NCBI GenBank assembly: GCA_016748015.1
Contig: JAAOMT010000295.1
Location: forward strand, 1,060,604 to 1,124,603
Direction: 5' to 3'
DNA from: Geosiphon pyriformis
Taxonomy: Eukaryota > Glomeromycota > Glomeromycetes > Archaeosporales > Geosiphonaceae
Length of the DNA stretch: 64,000 nt
The number at the start of each line of letters is the position of its first letter. Position 1 is the first letter of the stretch. Made by a program: the position numbers and the translations under genes. The notes under the pieces are model-generated. The model saw only the letters and a program-made list of their open reading frames with translations, made no database searches and had not been told where the DNA came from. Positions 1 through 9,551 of the stretch are shown piece by piece.

Positions 1-1
1 C

Positions 2-70
2 GGTATCGTTCTGTTGGCATTTTTCGCGGGATCAATTCGTTTGATGCTTAAAAACAAGTCAAAACATTAG
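2..70 (+). CDS. 3' end of a truncated gene, probable membrane protein C-terminus
   Basis: An open frame enters from the left edge and ends at a TAG at 68-70. The visible 22 residues begin with a hydrophobic run (GIVLLAFFAGSIRLML) and close with a basic tail (KNKSKH). This is the usual look of a final transmembrane helix followed by a short cytosolic end. The stretch is clearly richer in G+C than the DNA that follows, which supports coding. The family cannot be named from so little. The other two frames stop early or read as hydrophilic noise. Confidence 0.45.
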   Translation, partial: GIVLLAFFAGSIRLMLKNKSKH

Positions 71-1170
71 TTTGAGTTGATAAATGTAGTATAGTGATTA
101 ATGTTCCATGGTTTAAGTTAATGAGAAAATCATGAAAATTTTGAGATGGCTTCTACGGTTCAAACGATAAATTGGGAAATTTCTGTTAAAAAATTCTAAT
201 CTTCTTGATAACATGTAATTTTATTTATATTATACAAAAATTCATTATCGAATGCCTTTATTTAATAATATTCTATAGAAAAATTTTTCCATCTAAATAA
301 GTAAGTTTTTGAAAAGTAAAGCTATTTTATTTTGAACAAAACTAATGTATCAATTTTTTATCAGTTACTGGAGTTAAATCTTTGAATAAGCGAGTATTTG
401 GCTCTGAGACAGCAAAGTCTAAAGATCTGTGCTTGTTGAACACTGTGTTTTATGATTCGCTTTATATTCATTGAATTATTTATCGATACATGCTTTTTAA
501 GCTATGAATCTAATTAGATTGGATTTAAATATGAAAAATGAAGCTTTTTTCTAATTGTTATAATAAATAACTTGGGAACATAAGAGTTTTGATAAAGAAA
601 ATGGTTGTGAGTTTATATTTTTTTGCTAATTCATAATATTTTAATCTTTGATACAATTGTTAAAAATATATTTAATAATAATTTTATAGATAAATTTGAA
701 AACAAAAAATTAATTATATCAAGTTATCTAACATTATAAATTTAATTTTTTATATATCAATTTTGAAAATGATAAAACTATAATATTTTTAAATTTGAAT
801 ATGATCAATTGAAAATTGTATAATAAAAACAGATTTAATTTTAAATTAGTTCATTTCAAATAGTATTATCTAAAAGATTGTGGTAAATCACAATGATATG
901 TATAGTAAAAATAACTTGTATAAAATTTTCGAAATTTTTATATCAACTAGTAGCAGATTATGATTGACGGAATTATTTTGCACATTCTCACAAAAGGATT
1001 TTAATTAATGCTTAGTTTTTCGAAAGTTTCAAATTTTTATCATTGGTCGAATTTATATTAAATTTGATTTAAAGTTCCGAAAAATTTTGCATTACAAAAA
1101 TTTAAACTCTTTTTATATAAATGAAAGATTTTTTTTCATTAATTATTCATACACTCTCATTTAAATATTC

Positions 1171-1210
<40 letters not shown>

Positions 1211-2318
1211 TTTTTTTTAACTGAAATCTCAAATATTTTAATTAATTTTTTATAATTGTGAAACTCTTTGAATTTTTGTATTATTAAGTCAGATAAATAA
1301 GGTATTAGCACTGATATTACATAAAATTACTTATAATTTTATTCATTTAAAATGAAAATTTTTAGATTTATGAGTTTTTTATTATTAAATCTGTTTTGAA
1401 TAGTACTAAAAATAAAAAATTAATCGCTGTATAACACAAAACAAATATTTATTGTCAAATTATTTCCAAAATCATTAGCTGTAATTTATTCACAATTACT
1501 AAAACACTTAAATATAATTTTAATTTGCCAATAGATTTTAGAGACATCAAATAATATTGTTATAAATATAAGTTTAAATCATTTAGAAAATGTAGTATTT
1601 TTAATGCATTAGATAGTAATAAAAATGATTTATTATAAGAATTTAATATAAATTATAAATTTAATATTTAGTTGGTCTTTCTTGTGTTGCAACTACTGCT
1701 TGAATTTGTTTAGACATACTATTAATCAACTTTACAATTGTTTGATTTATAAATTGACTTTTATGCTTTTTTATAATATTTATAAAGTTCCTTAATTCAT
1801 TTTTTATACAAAAATTATGTTTGATTATAACTTAAAAATTTTCAATCTTTTTGAAATCTGGATTTTGAAGAGCCAAGAAAGAATATGCAATTTTTTTTCA
1901 ATATGAATCGTCAATTATTATTTTTTCCTCGTTTTGTTTTTGCAAAAAAATAGAATATAAAAAAATTACTGTATTTAAATAAATGATATACTTGTTCATA
2001 AACTTTTTATAGAACAAAAAAGTAAATGAAATTTTATTAAAATTATTTTTAAAAAAAGGCTTGCATTATTCAACTTTTTTTAAAGTTTTAATATTTAAAA
2101 AGGGAAATATATAGTACTATAATTTGTTTTTCAATTTTTTCAAATATTTTAAGTATTGTCAATTATTTTATTATTTGATTATTAATTAAATTTGATATAT
2201 TCAAATAAAAAATTTAATTTAACAAACAAAAATTTAATTTCAAGTATAATTGTTATTATCTTTGAAAAATAATTAATAAATGTATTGAAATACAATAAAT
2301 TGAAAATAACAATTGTAT
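71..2318. other. AT-rich intergenic DNA, no gene seen
   Basis: This is A/T-dominated spacer with stops in all frames at short intervals. The only clear structure is an (AAT)n microsatellite at about 1,170-1,209. I see no RNA gene or conserved coding stretch. Confidence 0.6.
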
Positions 2319-2409
2319 ACCGTAAAGTCCCGAAAGTAAGAAACTCTTATTTGATTAATTTTGTACCGAATTTTGAAGATGATTGCTTGTTCTCGAGACT
2401 TTACAGTAT
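2319..2409. repeat. Imperfect inverted repeat (hairpin), possibly a small TIR element
   Basis: The left arm at 2,319-2,334 reads taccgtaaagtcccga. The right arm at about 2,393-2,409 is its near-perfect complement (tcgagactttacagta), with two mismatches in the core and weaker pairing beyond. About 57 nt lie between the arms. A third related half-site (cactgtaaagtaacc) follows at about 2,416. It could be a degraded miniature transposon or a symmetrical regulatory site, since a broken gene starts about 165 nt downstream. Confidence 0.5.
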
Positions 2410-2573
2410 GGGTCACACTGTAAAGTAACCTTAGGGGTTAAAAACTCTCAGCACCAGCTATTATTGGTTTAATTTAATAATAGCGGGAAATTTTTTTATC
2501 TAAATCGTAAATTTATGCTGATGAATAAAAAATCTGACGTTATTGACACAAACCAAAAAATACTCAAAACATC

Positions 2574-2891
2574 ATGGCTAGCGTTGAAGATATCAAACGT
2601 CAATTAGAAATGGCTACGACCGAGTATAGAAGATAGCATTTTGCATGTATTAAGGTTTTTTTATTGTCCTAATTACGTTAAAAAAAACTGAAATTCATTA
2701 TAAAGAACAATAAGAGGCGCTCGTCGATATAATTCGGGGAAAGGGTACTCGTGTTGCATGTACGCAGCGAAGTGATGGAGACAAGCCCTCGACGAAATTT
2801 ATAGTCACAAGGGGTAGAGTCAGATGAAAATGAGACAGTGTTTGAAAATTTGATGAGACCGATAATTTATGAAAAAATTAAAAAAGGTTGA
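2574..2891 (+). pseudogene. Broken two-exon gene of unknown family
   Basis: An ATG at 2,574 opens a frame beginning MASVEDIKRQLEMATT. A single-base frame change near 2,620 switches to a frame reading SIEDSILH. A plausible intron follows (donor at the GTATTA near 2,645, branch-like cctaat, acceptor near 2,716). Exon 2 in the matching phase reads ALVDIIRGKGTRVACTQRSD and continues to FIVTR. At the ggggta near 2,811 a second one-base shift leads to VESDENETVFENLMRPIIYE and a TGA at 2,889-2,891. The G+C content is well above the flanks. I do not recognise the family. The two frameshifts make it a likely pseudogene unless they are assembly or sequencing errors. Confidence 0.5.
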
Positions 2892-4570
2892 GCATTGTTT
2901 TGTTAAAAAAAAAGAATTCAGTCTTAAAAATTTCAATTGTCAAAGCAAAACCAATCTACTAAATTAATAAAACATAATTATTAATATTATAATTAAATTC
3001 TGATCAAAGATAATAAATTCTAATTGCCAATAATTTTATTATATTTTACATGTTAGCAAATAATTTGTTTAAAACACATAAATTATAATAATAAAAAAAT
3101 GTAGAAAATAATAAAATTTTTAAATCATTTTTTATTTACCAGTTATAATTATTTTATAAAAAAAAAATAACACAAAAATCAATAATTGATTAAATTATAA
3201 TATATATTATTTTTGCAATTTCAAACAATTAATCATTGAATCAAAAAAATATAAATATTAAATTTAATAATAACTAAAATTCATCTTTCTCAAGCTGATG
3301 TTTATCTTAGCCAGAATAAAATGTGTTTCGTCAAACTAAATGTTTAAATTAACTTATAAATACTGTAAAAAATCAAACTTTCAAAAATATAAGTTATTTT
3401 ATTAATTTAATTATTAATTTTATTATTTAATACATGTATAAAACTATTATTAAAAACTGAAAAGTCAATTATTTAGAAAATATAATATTGAAATAAAATA
3501 TTATTTTAAAAGTTTTCAACTGAAAAGTAAAGTGTTAATTTATTGTTTAATAACCTTGATTGATTCAAATTCCACATGTTTTTCACGTGATTTTTTAATA
3601 TAATCATCTTTCAATTAATTGGCTTTTGAATTATTAATGATTTTTCATTTCTCGTTTCAAAAAAAAAAAGAGACCTCAGCTGACTTAAATTCAGCTGTTT
3701 AAGAGAAATTTTCTTTAACCTGAAACTAACCGGTTTTAACGGAATTTCCAATAAAATTTTATGCAACTAATCTTCTAAATGCAACGAAATCTCATGATCT
3801 TGGCGCTTCTGTGCGCTTTTTATCTTCCTTCTTCCGAAATCTTAAAAAATTTGTGATAGAAAAAAAGCAAATAGAGAAATTCATCCCTTCCTAAATTCAA
3901 ATATTATATTTAAATTTTGCTGCGATAAATCCAGACTTTTTTTGGTATATCTAAAGAGATTTCTTAAATGACTAATATTCTTAGGCAGTCTCAACTCCAT
4001 GTCCAATCTAATTATGAGAATGGAGACCACATATCTAAAAAGGATTTAGTTTTTGAACGTAACCTAACGGCAATTATGGATTTTCAAAATAAATTTATGG
4101 AAAAATGTCATAGAGTTTAAACGTGCGATATACGACAAATAAAACTAGTAATTTTATGAAAATATATATGTTATTGTTTTATTGCCAATTTTGAACTAGC
4201 GCAAGTGTAAGTTCAACTTGCTTTTTCTTGTAAAAAATGTAACACCGCAGCAGCACTTGAGGTTAGAAGCCAACCAGAATGTTATTTTTAGAAAATATGA
4301 TCTATTACATTCAAATGATCATCCAAATTTGATATTAAATGAGCGCTTAGTTAAAGTAAATACTTTTATTCTTTGAAAATTTCCTTTTTAAAGTCTAAAA
4401 TCCGATATATTTAAATGGAATTAATAACTATATAAACAAATATAGAAATGATGACCTATACGGCAAAAGAAATTTTCTATTTTGGATAATTTTACTAGGA
4501 AAAATTCCATTATAATATTTTATGAAATCAAATCAGAGACACATTAGATTCTCACATGAGGTGAGATAAC
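2892..4570. other. Intergenic, AT-rich
   Basis: No gene is supported. Most of it is A/T runs. From about 3,650 to 4,300 base composition is a little more balanced and may be the 5' region of the following HMG-box gene, but no motif can be defended. Confidence 0.5.
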
Positions 4571-4593
4571 TTACTCACTCACTCACTCACTAA
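4571..4593. repeat. (ACTC)n tract upstream of HMG-box gene
   Basis: About five ACTC units. The tract is the reverse complement of the much longer (GTGA)n tract at 6,055-6,127 on the other side of the gene. The adjoining bases (ataactt... on the left; complement attaact... on the right) also resemble each other. Confidence 0.85.
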
Positions 4594-4700
4594 ACTCTCG
4601 TAATGATATCCCGATTTAGAAAGGAGGTGTTTCATTTTAAATTTTAAATTTAACTTGCTCATTTTTGGCAGTAAGCATTTTGCCAAAACTCTCCTCTGAA

Positions 4701-5351
4701 ATGAATAATGTCAATTTTCAAAGTGAGGATCAATCTCCTTCATGCTCAAACTTTTACGAACCTGATGATAGACCCTTATTTCCACCAGTTTTAGTAGCTT
4801 CTGAATTAGTTACCACAAAAACACCTCCTAATGGATTTTTAACTTACCGTAAGGCTCTTGTTCGAAATCTGAAAGCTAAAGGGAAAAAAATTCATCAAGC
4901 TCGTATCTCACAATTGGCATCTTTTCTCTGGAGCAAAGAGCCAAAACATGTCCAGTCAGCTTATAATGATTTGTCAGAAGAAGTGAGAAAAATTTGGCTG
5001 GAAAGATCAATGCATTCAATTCATCCTTATGATCCAGAAAAAAAAAGAATGAAACATAGAGCTTCAAAGAAAAAAAAATCATCATCAGGAATATATAAAG
5101 AAACACCTTCGGTTCAATGTCTTGATAATGACATTGAACAAGATGCTGCAGCTGATGCTGCGGCTGCTAGCATATCTGAAAACGTATATCGTGAGATAAA
5201 TGATTTCTCTAGCACTATGTCAGATGCCGTACAAACAGATGGAGGCACCGAAGAAGAAAGAATAGATGAGGTGGTGGTATTAAATCTATTTTCACAATAC
5301 CCTCATCAAGACTTTCTTGCAGAGTTAGGACTCTCAATTTATTATTTCTAA
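4701..5351 (+). CDS. HMG-box protein 1 (MATA_HMG-like)
   Basis: Single-exon gene encoding 216 aa. The start is the first in-frame ATG at 4,701; codons upstream belong to the open frame but lack an ATG. Residues about 41-102 form an HMG box of the fungal MATA/Ste11 type: a PPNGFLTYRKAL opening, then ARISQLASFLWSKEP, then a third helix with YNDLSEEVRKIW. Such boxes bend DNA in the minor groove, and arbuscular mycorrhizal fungi carry dozens of copies. A basic stretch follows (KKRMKHRASKKKK, about 114-126), probably a nuclear localisation signal and DNA contact. After it comes an Asp/Ala-rich segment (DAAADAAAAS) and an acidic tail. The role is probably transcription factor; whether it is mating-related cannot be told. 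The two HMG genes in this window are very different outside the box. Confidence 0.85.
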   Translation: MNNVNFQSEDQSPSCSNFYEPDDRPLFPPVLVASELVTTKTPPNGFLTYRKALVRNLKAKGKKIHQARISQLASFLWSKEPKHVQSAYNDLSEEVRKIWLERSMHSIHPYDPEKKRMKHRASKKKKSSSGIYKETPSVQCLDNDIEQDAAADAAAASISENVYREINDFSSTMSDAVQTDGGTEEERIDEVVVLNLFSQYPHQDFLAELGLSIYYF

Positions 5352-6475
5352 ATTAAAATTTACACCATCATTAAAAATCCAGATCTCAAAGTTTTTTTCC
5401 TTTTTCTTGAAAAAAGTGTCTGATAATTAGTAGATTTCAAATATTTATAATTATAATAAATTACATAAAAATAATAATTTAATATTCCTAAGTAACTAAA
5501 ATTCACATAGTTTATTATAGGAATATCAATTTTATTTTATTTTATTTTATTTTATTTCATTTCATTTATGATTAAATATTTTAAGAATTTTTTATTTTAT
5601 AAATATTAAATATTGATAATAAAACATAAACCATTTGTAATCAAAAATGAATTTTATATATTTTATGGAAAAAAATTTTTGATGGTTTTTTTACTAAGAA
5701 TTAAAATTTATTAAAAATATAAATATTATTGTAATATTATTTTATTGAATACAATTTAATAATCAAATAAAGATTTATAATTATATATGAAATTGATTTT
5801 TTATAAGTTTTATTTAAAATTAAAACTTTTTACTCCAAAATATTTAAAATATGATTTAAAATTATTAATATATTCAATAATATCATTGTAAATCTTTTAT
5901 TTTTATATGCTTCATTTTAATATTTATATTTATTATATGAAATAACATTTACAATTAATAGATTATTAAAATTTTAAAATTTTAATCTTGTTTAAATAAA
6001 TTTCTAATTTTAATAAAAACTATATGAATTTATTAATATTTGGATCCTATCATCGTGTGAGTGAGTGAGTGAGTGAGTGAGTGAGTGAGTGAGTGAGTGA
6101 GTGAGTGAGTGAGTGAATGAGTGAGTTAATTATTAGTACTATTTTAAAAATAAAACATCAGGTTGTGTTTCATAGCTTCTCATCATAAAGCCTCTATGTC
6201 ATTATTATTTGATCATCAGAAATAGGTTAGCGGTATAAAGGAAAAAAGGAATTCCCATCATAGGAATACGTAATCAGCTAGTTCAGTTTTGTTCTTTCCC
6301 AATCAAACTCTTATCATTGTAAAAAGCTTAATATATCTTTGCTTCTTAAATAAAACAATTACGGTCAGAATTTGCTCATATCTTGAGGCATATATATTCC
6401 CCACATAGACTGATAATAAAAAGAAAACTCTTGAATATAATCTTTTTTTCATAGCCATATACTCGGCTCAAAAAT
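5352..6475. other. Intergenic spacer with (TTTTA)n and (GTGA)n tracts
   Basis: AT-rich spacer between the HMG-box gene and the next gene. A short TTTTA repeat lies at about 5,530-5,560 and the long GTGA tract at 6,055-6,127. From about 6,160 the sequence is more balanced and probably contains the promoter and leader of the gene starting at 6,476. A pyrimidine run ending in an AG at about 6,453 could be the acceptor of an upstream 5' intron. Confidence 0.5.
6055..6127. repeat. (GTGA)n microsatellite
   Basis: About 17 uninterrupted GTGA units with one variant near the right end. It is complementary to the ACTC tract at 4,571-4,593, so the HMG-box gene sits between inverted tetranucleotide tracts. 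Confidence 0.95.
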
Positions 6476-7127
6476 ATGCTTCGAAGCATTTTAACCACTT
6501 TGTTGTCGCAGCCAACACCCTATAATGAAATGACAGACAGAGAGGATTTTAATCGAAACCCTGAAAGTTCTGATTGTGTTATAGTTGATAATCCAGAAAA
6601 TATTAAGTATATTCGTGAAGATGTACCCCAAGTTCATGGTTTGATGCCGTTGAAAAAACCTGCCTCACCTATCTCCCAAGAATTCCGGGTTATTACGAAA
6701 GATGGTAAGGCTGGTATAATTACTTTTATGATTTATCATTTACTGTCTATTGCTTATTTATAATTTAACTTGAATTCGATGCTTGATCGAAGATCATATC
6801 ATAGAATTGAGTGATGAACCCAGAATATCGACCAATGCCCTTCATCCCATGTCGCTGCCAATTACCAGAGAAGAATTGTTAAAAAAACATGAGGTTTTAT
6901 TTATTTATTTATTAATTTATTAATTTGAAGATTATTTTATCCCTTTCAAAGATTTCGAGGCCATCAATTCTAATCCTCAAAAATACCAATTTTTATCCTT
7001 AAACTAGGAGGCCAAAAAACGACATGAGTTTGAAAGAATTAATGTGGGACAAACAAGTCGTCGTTCAGAAAAAGCAGCTAACGTTGAAAAACCGTTCCAA
7101 AATTTGAGAAAGAATAAGGCAGGATAA
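6476..7127 (+). CDS. Small hypothetical protein, three exons
   Basis: Exons at 6,476-6,704, 6,793-6,893 and 7,008-7,127 give 149 aa. The introns are 88 nt (donor GTAAGG, branch-like ttaac, acceptor GAAG) and 114 nt (donor GTTTTA, weak; branch ctaat; acceptor CTAG). Phases fit, and the joined frame stays open to a TAA. The protein is hydrophilic, with an N-terminal MLRSILTTLLSQ stretch that could be a mitochondrial presequence. Conserved-looking pieces include VIVDNPENIKYIRED and LPITREELLKKHEEAKKRHE, the latter a short coiled coil. I recognise no family. The weak second donor lies beside a TTTA repeat, which may have disturbed it. If intron 2 is retained, the protein ends shortly after residue 110. 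Confidence 0.6.
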
Positions 7128-7370
7128 TGAAAAGTAGCAAGATTAAATTCTTGAAACTGACAAAGGATACGGACAATACATATAAATAAAGTTTGGTATA
7201 TTCTTTCTTTTTTTTTTAAGCATAATATCAGCCGAATTATTATACATAGTTCTTGTTCCCGTGGATTTGATATAAAATAACTAGATTATCTTTTCCTCTT
7301 TTGTAAAAAATATAGTGATTTTAGGTTTTAATTCTTATTACAAGTTATATGTTTTTATATTTGTTACTAT

Positions 7371-7498
7371 GTTTAATAAATTTACTATCATTATAAAATT
7401 TTCCTATTGAACTTTTTTTCACCTTAATTCCAGATTTTGGATTAATGTAAGTGATAATAATTGAATAAAATTTTTTAACTTTATTTGGTTATAAAGTT
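7371..7498 (+). repeat. Left terminal inverted repeat
   Basis: This arm pairs with 9,421-9,551. Its outer edge begins gtttaataaatttactatc and its inner edge is ggttataaagtt. The match is continuous through the centre with a few gaps in the outer third. Confidence 0.8.
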
Positions 7499-7994
7499 TA
7501 TAAATATAAATAAATTACACATGCAAAAAGTCATTTTACAAAAATATTCATAACATGTTTACTTATTAATAAAAAAGCAAAACATGTGGCTAATTTTTTA
7601 GTTATTATTTTTATACAATTTAGTACATGTATAATAAAAATTGTGACAATTATAATTAAAGAATTTATATATTCTATTTGAATACAATCACAAGGATTAA
7701 TTAAAAAATAATAAAAATAATATTATTATTATTAATAAATTAAAAGTAAAATTTATCAGAAAATGAATAAGAAACTTGGAACATAATATTTTTATTTGTT
7801 ATTAGTATAATATTAATGTATTATTTTATAAAAGTAATAAATACCCAAACTTATATAACTATATAATAAAAATCTTATAAATTGATTTTTGATCAAGTTT
7901 TGAAACCTTATTTGTTATTATGACAGTATTATACAATTTAAACATTTTAATTAGAGAAAAAATTATTTAAAAATATATTTGCAATAACAAAATA

Positions 7995-8032
<38 letters not shown>

Positions 8033-8039
8033 TTTAGTA

Positions 8040-8760
8040 TAATTAGATCTAATAAAATAATACTTAGTTAAAAATTTAAATTAATTTAAAAATTAGTATA
8101 GGAAATTATGCGCCCATAACTATGACAATAATATTGATACAGATACTAAGAATTAATTAAAAAACAAATACTTATCAAAGATTTTGTTTGATAAAAAACT
8201 TGCAGAAATAGTGCCCAACAATACAAACACCAAGACGAGAATAAATAAGTAATTTCTTTGTAATAAAAAAATTATTTAAAAAAACATACTAAAGATTCTG
8301 TTTAATAGTTAACTTTTAACAAATTGGAAGTGTGAACGACAAAATTGAAACTAGGAATATCGGACAAAGTAATTAATTTTTATAATTAAGAAAGCTTATC
8401 TAAATCCTGTATTGTAGTGACCTTTAGCAAATTGGAAACATGCAAATGCAACATCAAAACTGAAAAATGGGAAAGATAAATAATTTCGTCATAATTAAAA
8501 AATCTTTTTAAAATTAAAAACTTATTTACAATTTTGATTTGTGGTAAAATCTATATTAATTAGATATTAGCAGTGTGTAATGCCAAAGCAAAGAAAGAAA
8601 ATGATAAAATCATTTTATAATCAGAAATTGCTTACCAAAAATTATAATTATTTAAGAACAGAAAACTTTTTAACGAAAATAAATTTGAGAAATGCAAAGA
8701 CAAATTATAAAGTTTATGTGAATTGACTGTTCAAAAAGTTTAACGAAATGCTGAATTAAT
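8040..8760. repeat. Degenerate tandem array, period about 118 bp
   Basis: At least three, probably five, diverged units follow one another from about 8,165. Landmarks recur at a spacing of 110-122 nt. One is aaagattttgtttgat / aaagattctgtttaat / aaatcctgtattgtag. A second is ttttaacaaattggaa / ctttagcaaattggaa. Each is followed by an A-rich block and then aataagtaattt / aagtaattaatttt / ataaataattt. The outer units are more decayed. The array lies inside the inverted-repeat element. It has no direct-repeat/spacer regularity of a CRISPR, and this is a eukaryote. Confidence 0.6.
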
Positions 8761-8839
8761 TTCAAAAAGAAACCCAAAAACATTTATTACTTTTTAACGT
8801 GAGCAATTATGTTCAAATTAAATTTCCAAAATAGATAGA

Positions 8840-9085
8840 ATGAAATTAATAAAAAAACCACTTTCGTACAAGATTTTAGAAGTTTGTAATAAAAATTCAT
8901 ATCATCTTTGTTGTGCTTATCAAATTTTAAAATTTTTCCTTTCAATTAAAAGTATTAGTGCTGAATTTTCTGAACTTAAAACTATATCAGATTGTAAAAT
9001 TTCACTTACTGAAGCAACAAGACTCCAAAGTTCTACAATCATCCAATGTATCATATGTCAGTATAAAGCAGATATAAAAAATTGA
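8840..9085 (+). CDS. Short frame of uncertain reality inside the element
   Basis: ATG to TGA, 81 codons. The product is Lys/Ile-rich and has four Cys near its two halves (CNKNSYHLCC, CIICQ). It does not resemble any transposase I know. In DNA this AT-rich an open frame of this length can occur by chance. Its only support is a slightly more balanced codon mix in the second half. Confidence 0.2.
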   Translation: MKLIKKPLSYKILEVCNKNSYHLCCAYQILKFFLSIKSISAEFSELKTISDCKISLTEATRLQSSTIIQCIICQYKADIKN

Positions 9086-9420
9086 GTGCAAGAATATAGT
9101 TCAAAGATGTCACCATTAATTCAAAATTTTTAATTATTAATGTACTGTTTATTCATGAGATTTTGAATCCTATTTTCTGTTTGTTTTCTCCTCTTAAAAT
9201 TAAAATTATAAAATTATTTTTGATTATTTAGGATGCATTTCTTGCTGAATCGTTTTTTTTTCCATAAATTTTAGAACTATTTAGCAATAAACTTAAAAAG
9301 ACAAAAAAATTTTCCTTTTAAACCGTTCAATTAAATGAAAAGAAATTAGTTTGCAATATAAAAAAGTGAATTTTTTAATCTTTGCTTCATTAAATATTGT
9401 GAAGAAATTAATAAAGGATT

Positions 9421-9551
9421 CAACTTTATAACCAAATAAAGTTAAAAAATTTTATTCAATTATTATCACTTACATTAATCCAAAATCTGGAATTGACATG
9501 CAAAAATTTCAATAAGAAATTTTAAAATGATAGTAAATTTATTAAAGAAAC
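9421..9551 (-). repeat. Right terminal inverted repeat
   Basis: Reverse complement of 7,371-7,498. It carries two or three small insertions in its outer part compared with the left arm. Confidence 0.8.

Larger units (their letters stand above)
7371..9551. mobile_element. 2.2-kb element bounded by ~125-bp inverted repeats
   Basis: The left arm (7,371-7,498) and right arm (9,421-9,551) are reverse complements over roughly 125 bp. The inner ~70 bp are nearly identical: ccagattttggattaatg, then gtgataataattgaataaaa, then the Phe/Leu-like A/T run ending ggttataaag. The outer ~50 bp show several mismatches and small gaps. Similarity stops abruptly on the inner sides, as expected for terminal inverted repeats. 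The interior holds an (AAT)n tract, a degenerate tandem array and one 81-codon frame of unknown nature. No transposase is visible, so it would be non-autonomous, or a fold-back structure. A target-site duplication is not obvious. Confidence 0.65.

Noticed and set aside
8165-8640. Regularly spaced repeats that could suggest a CRISPR-like array
   Set aside because: Units are adjacent and diverged with no constant repeat plus unique spacer pattern, and the genome is eukaryotic.
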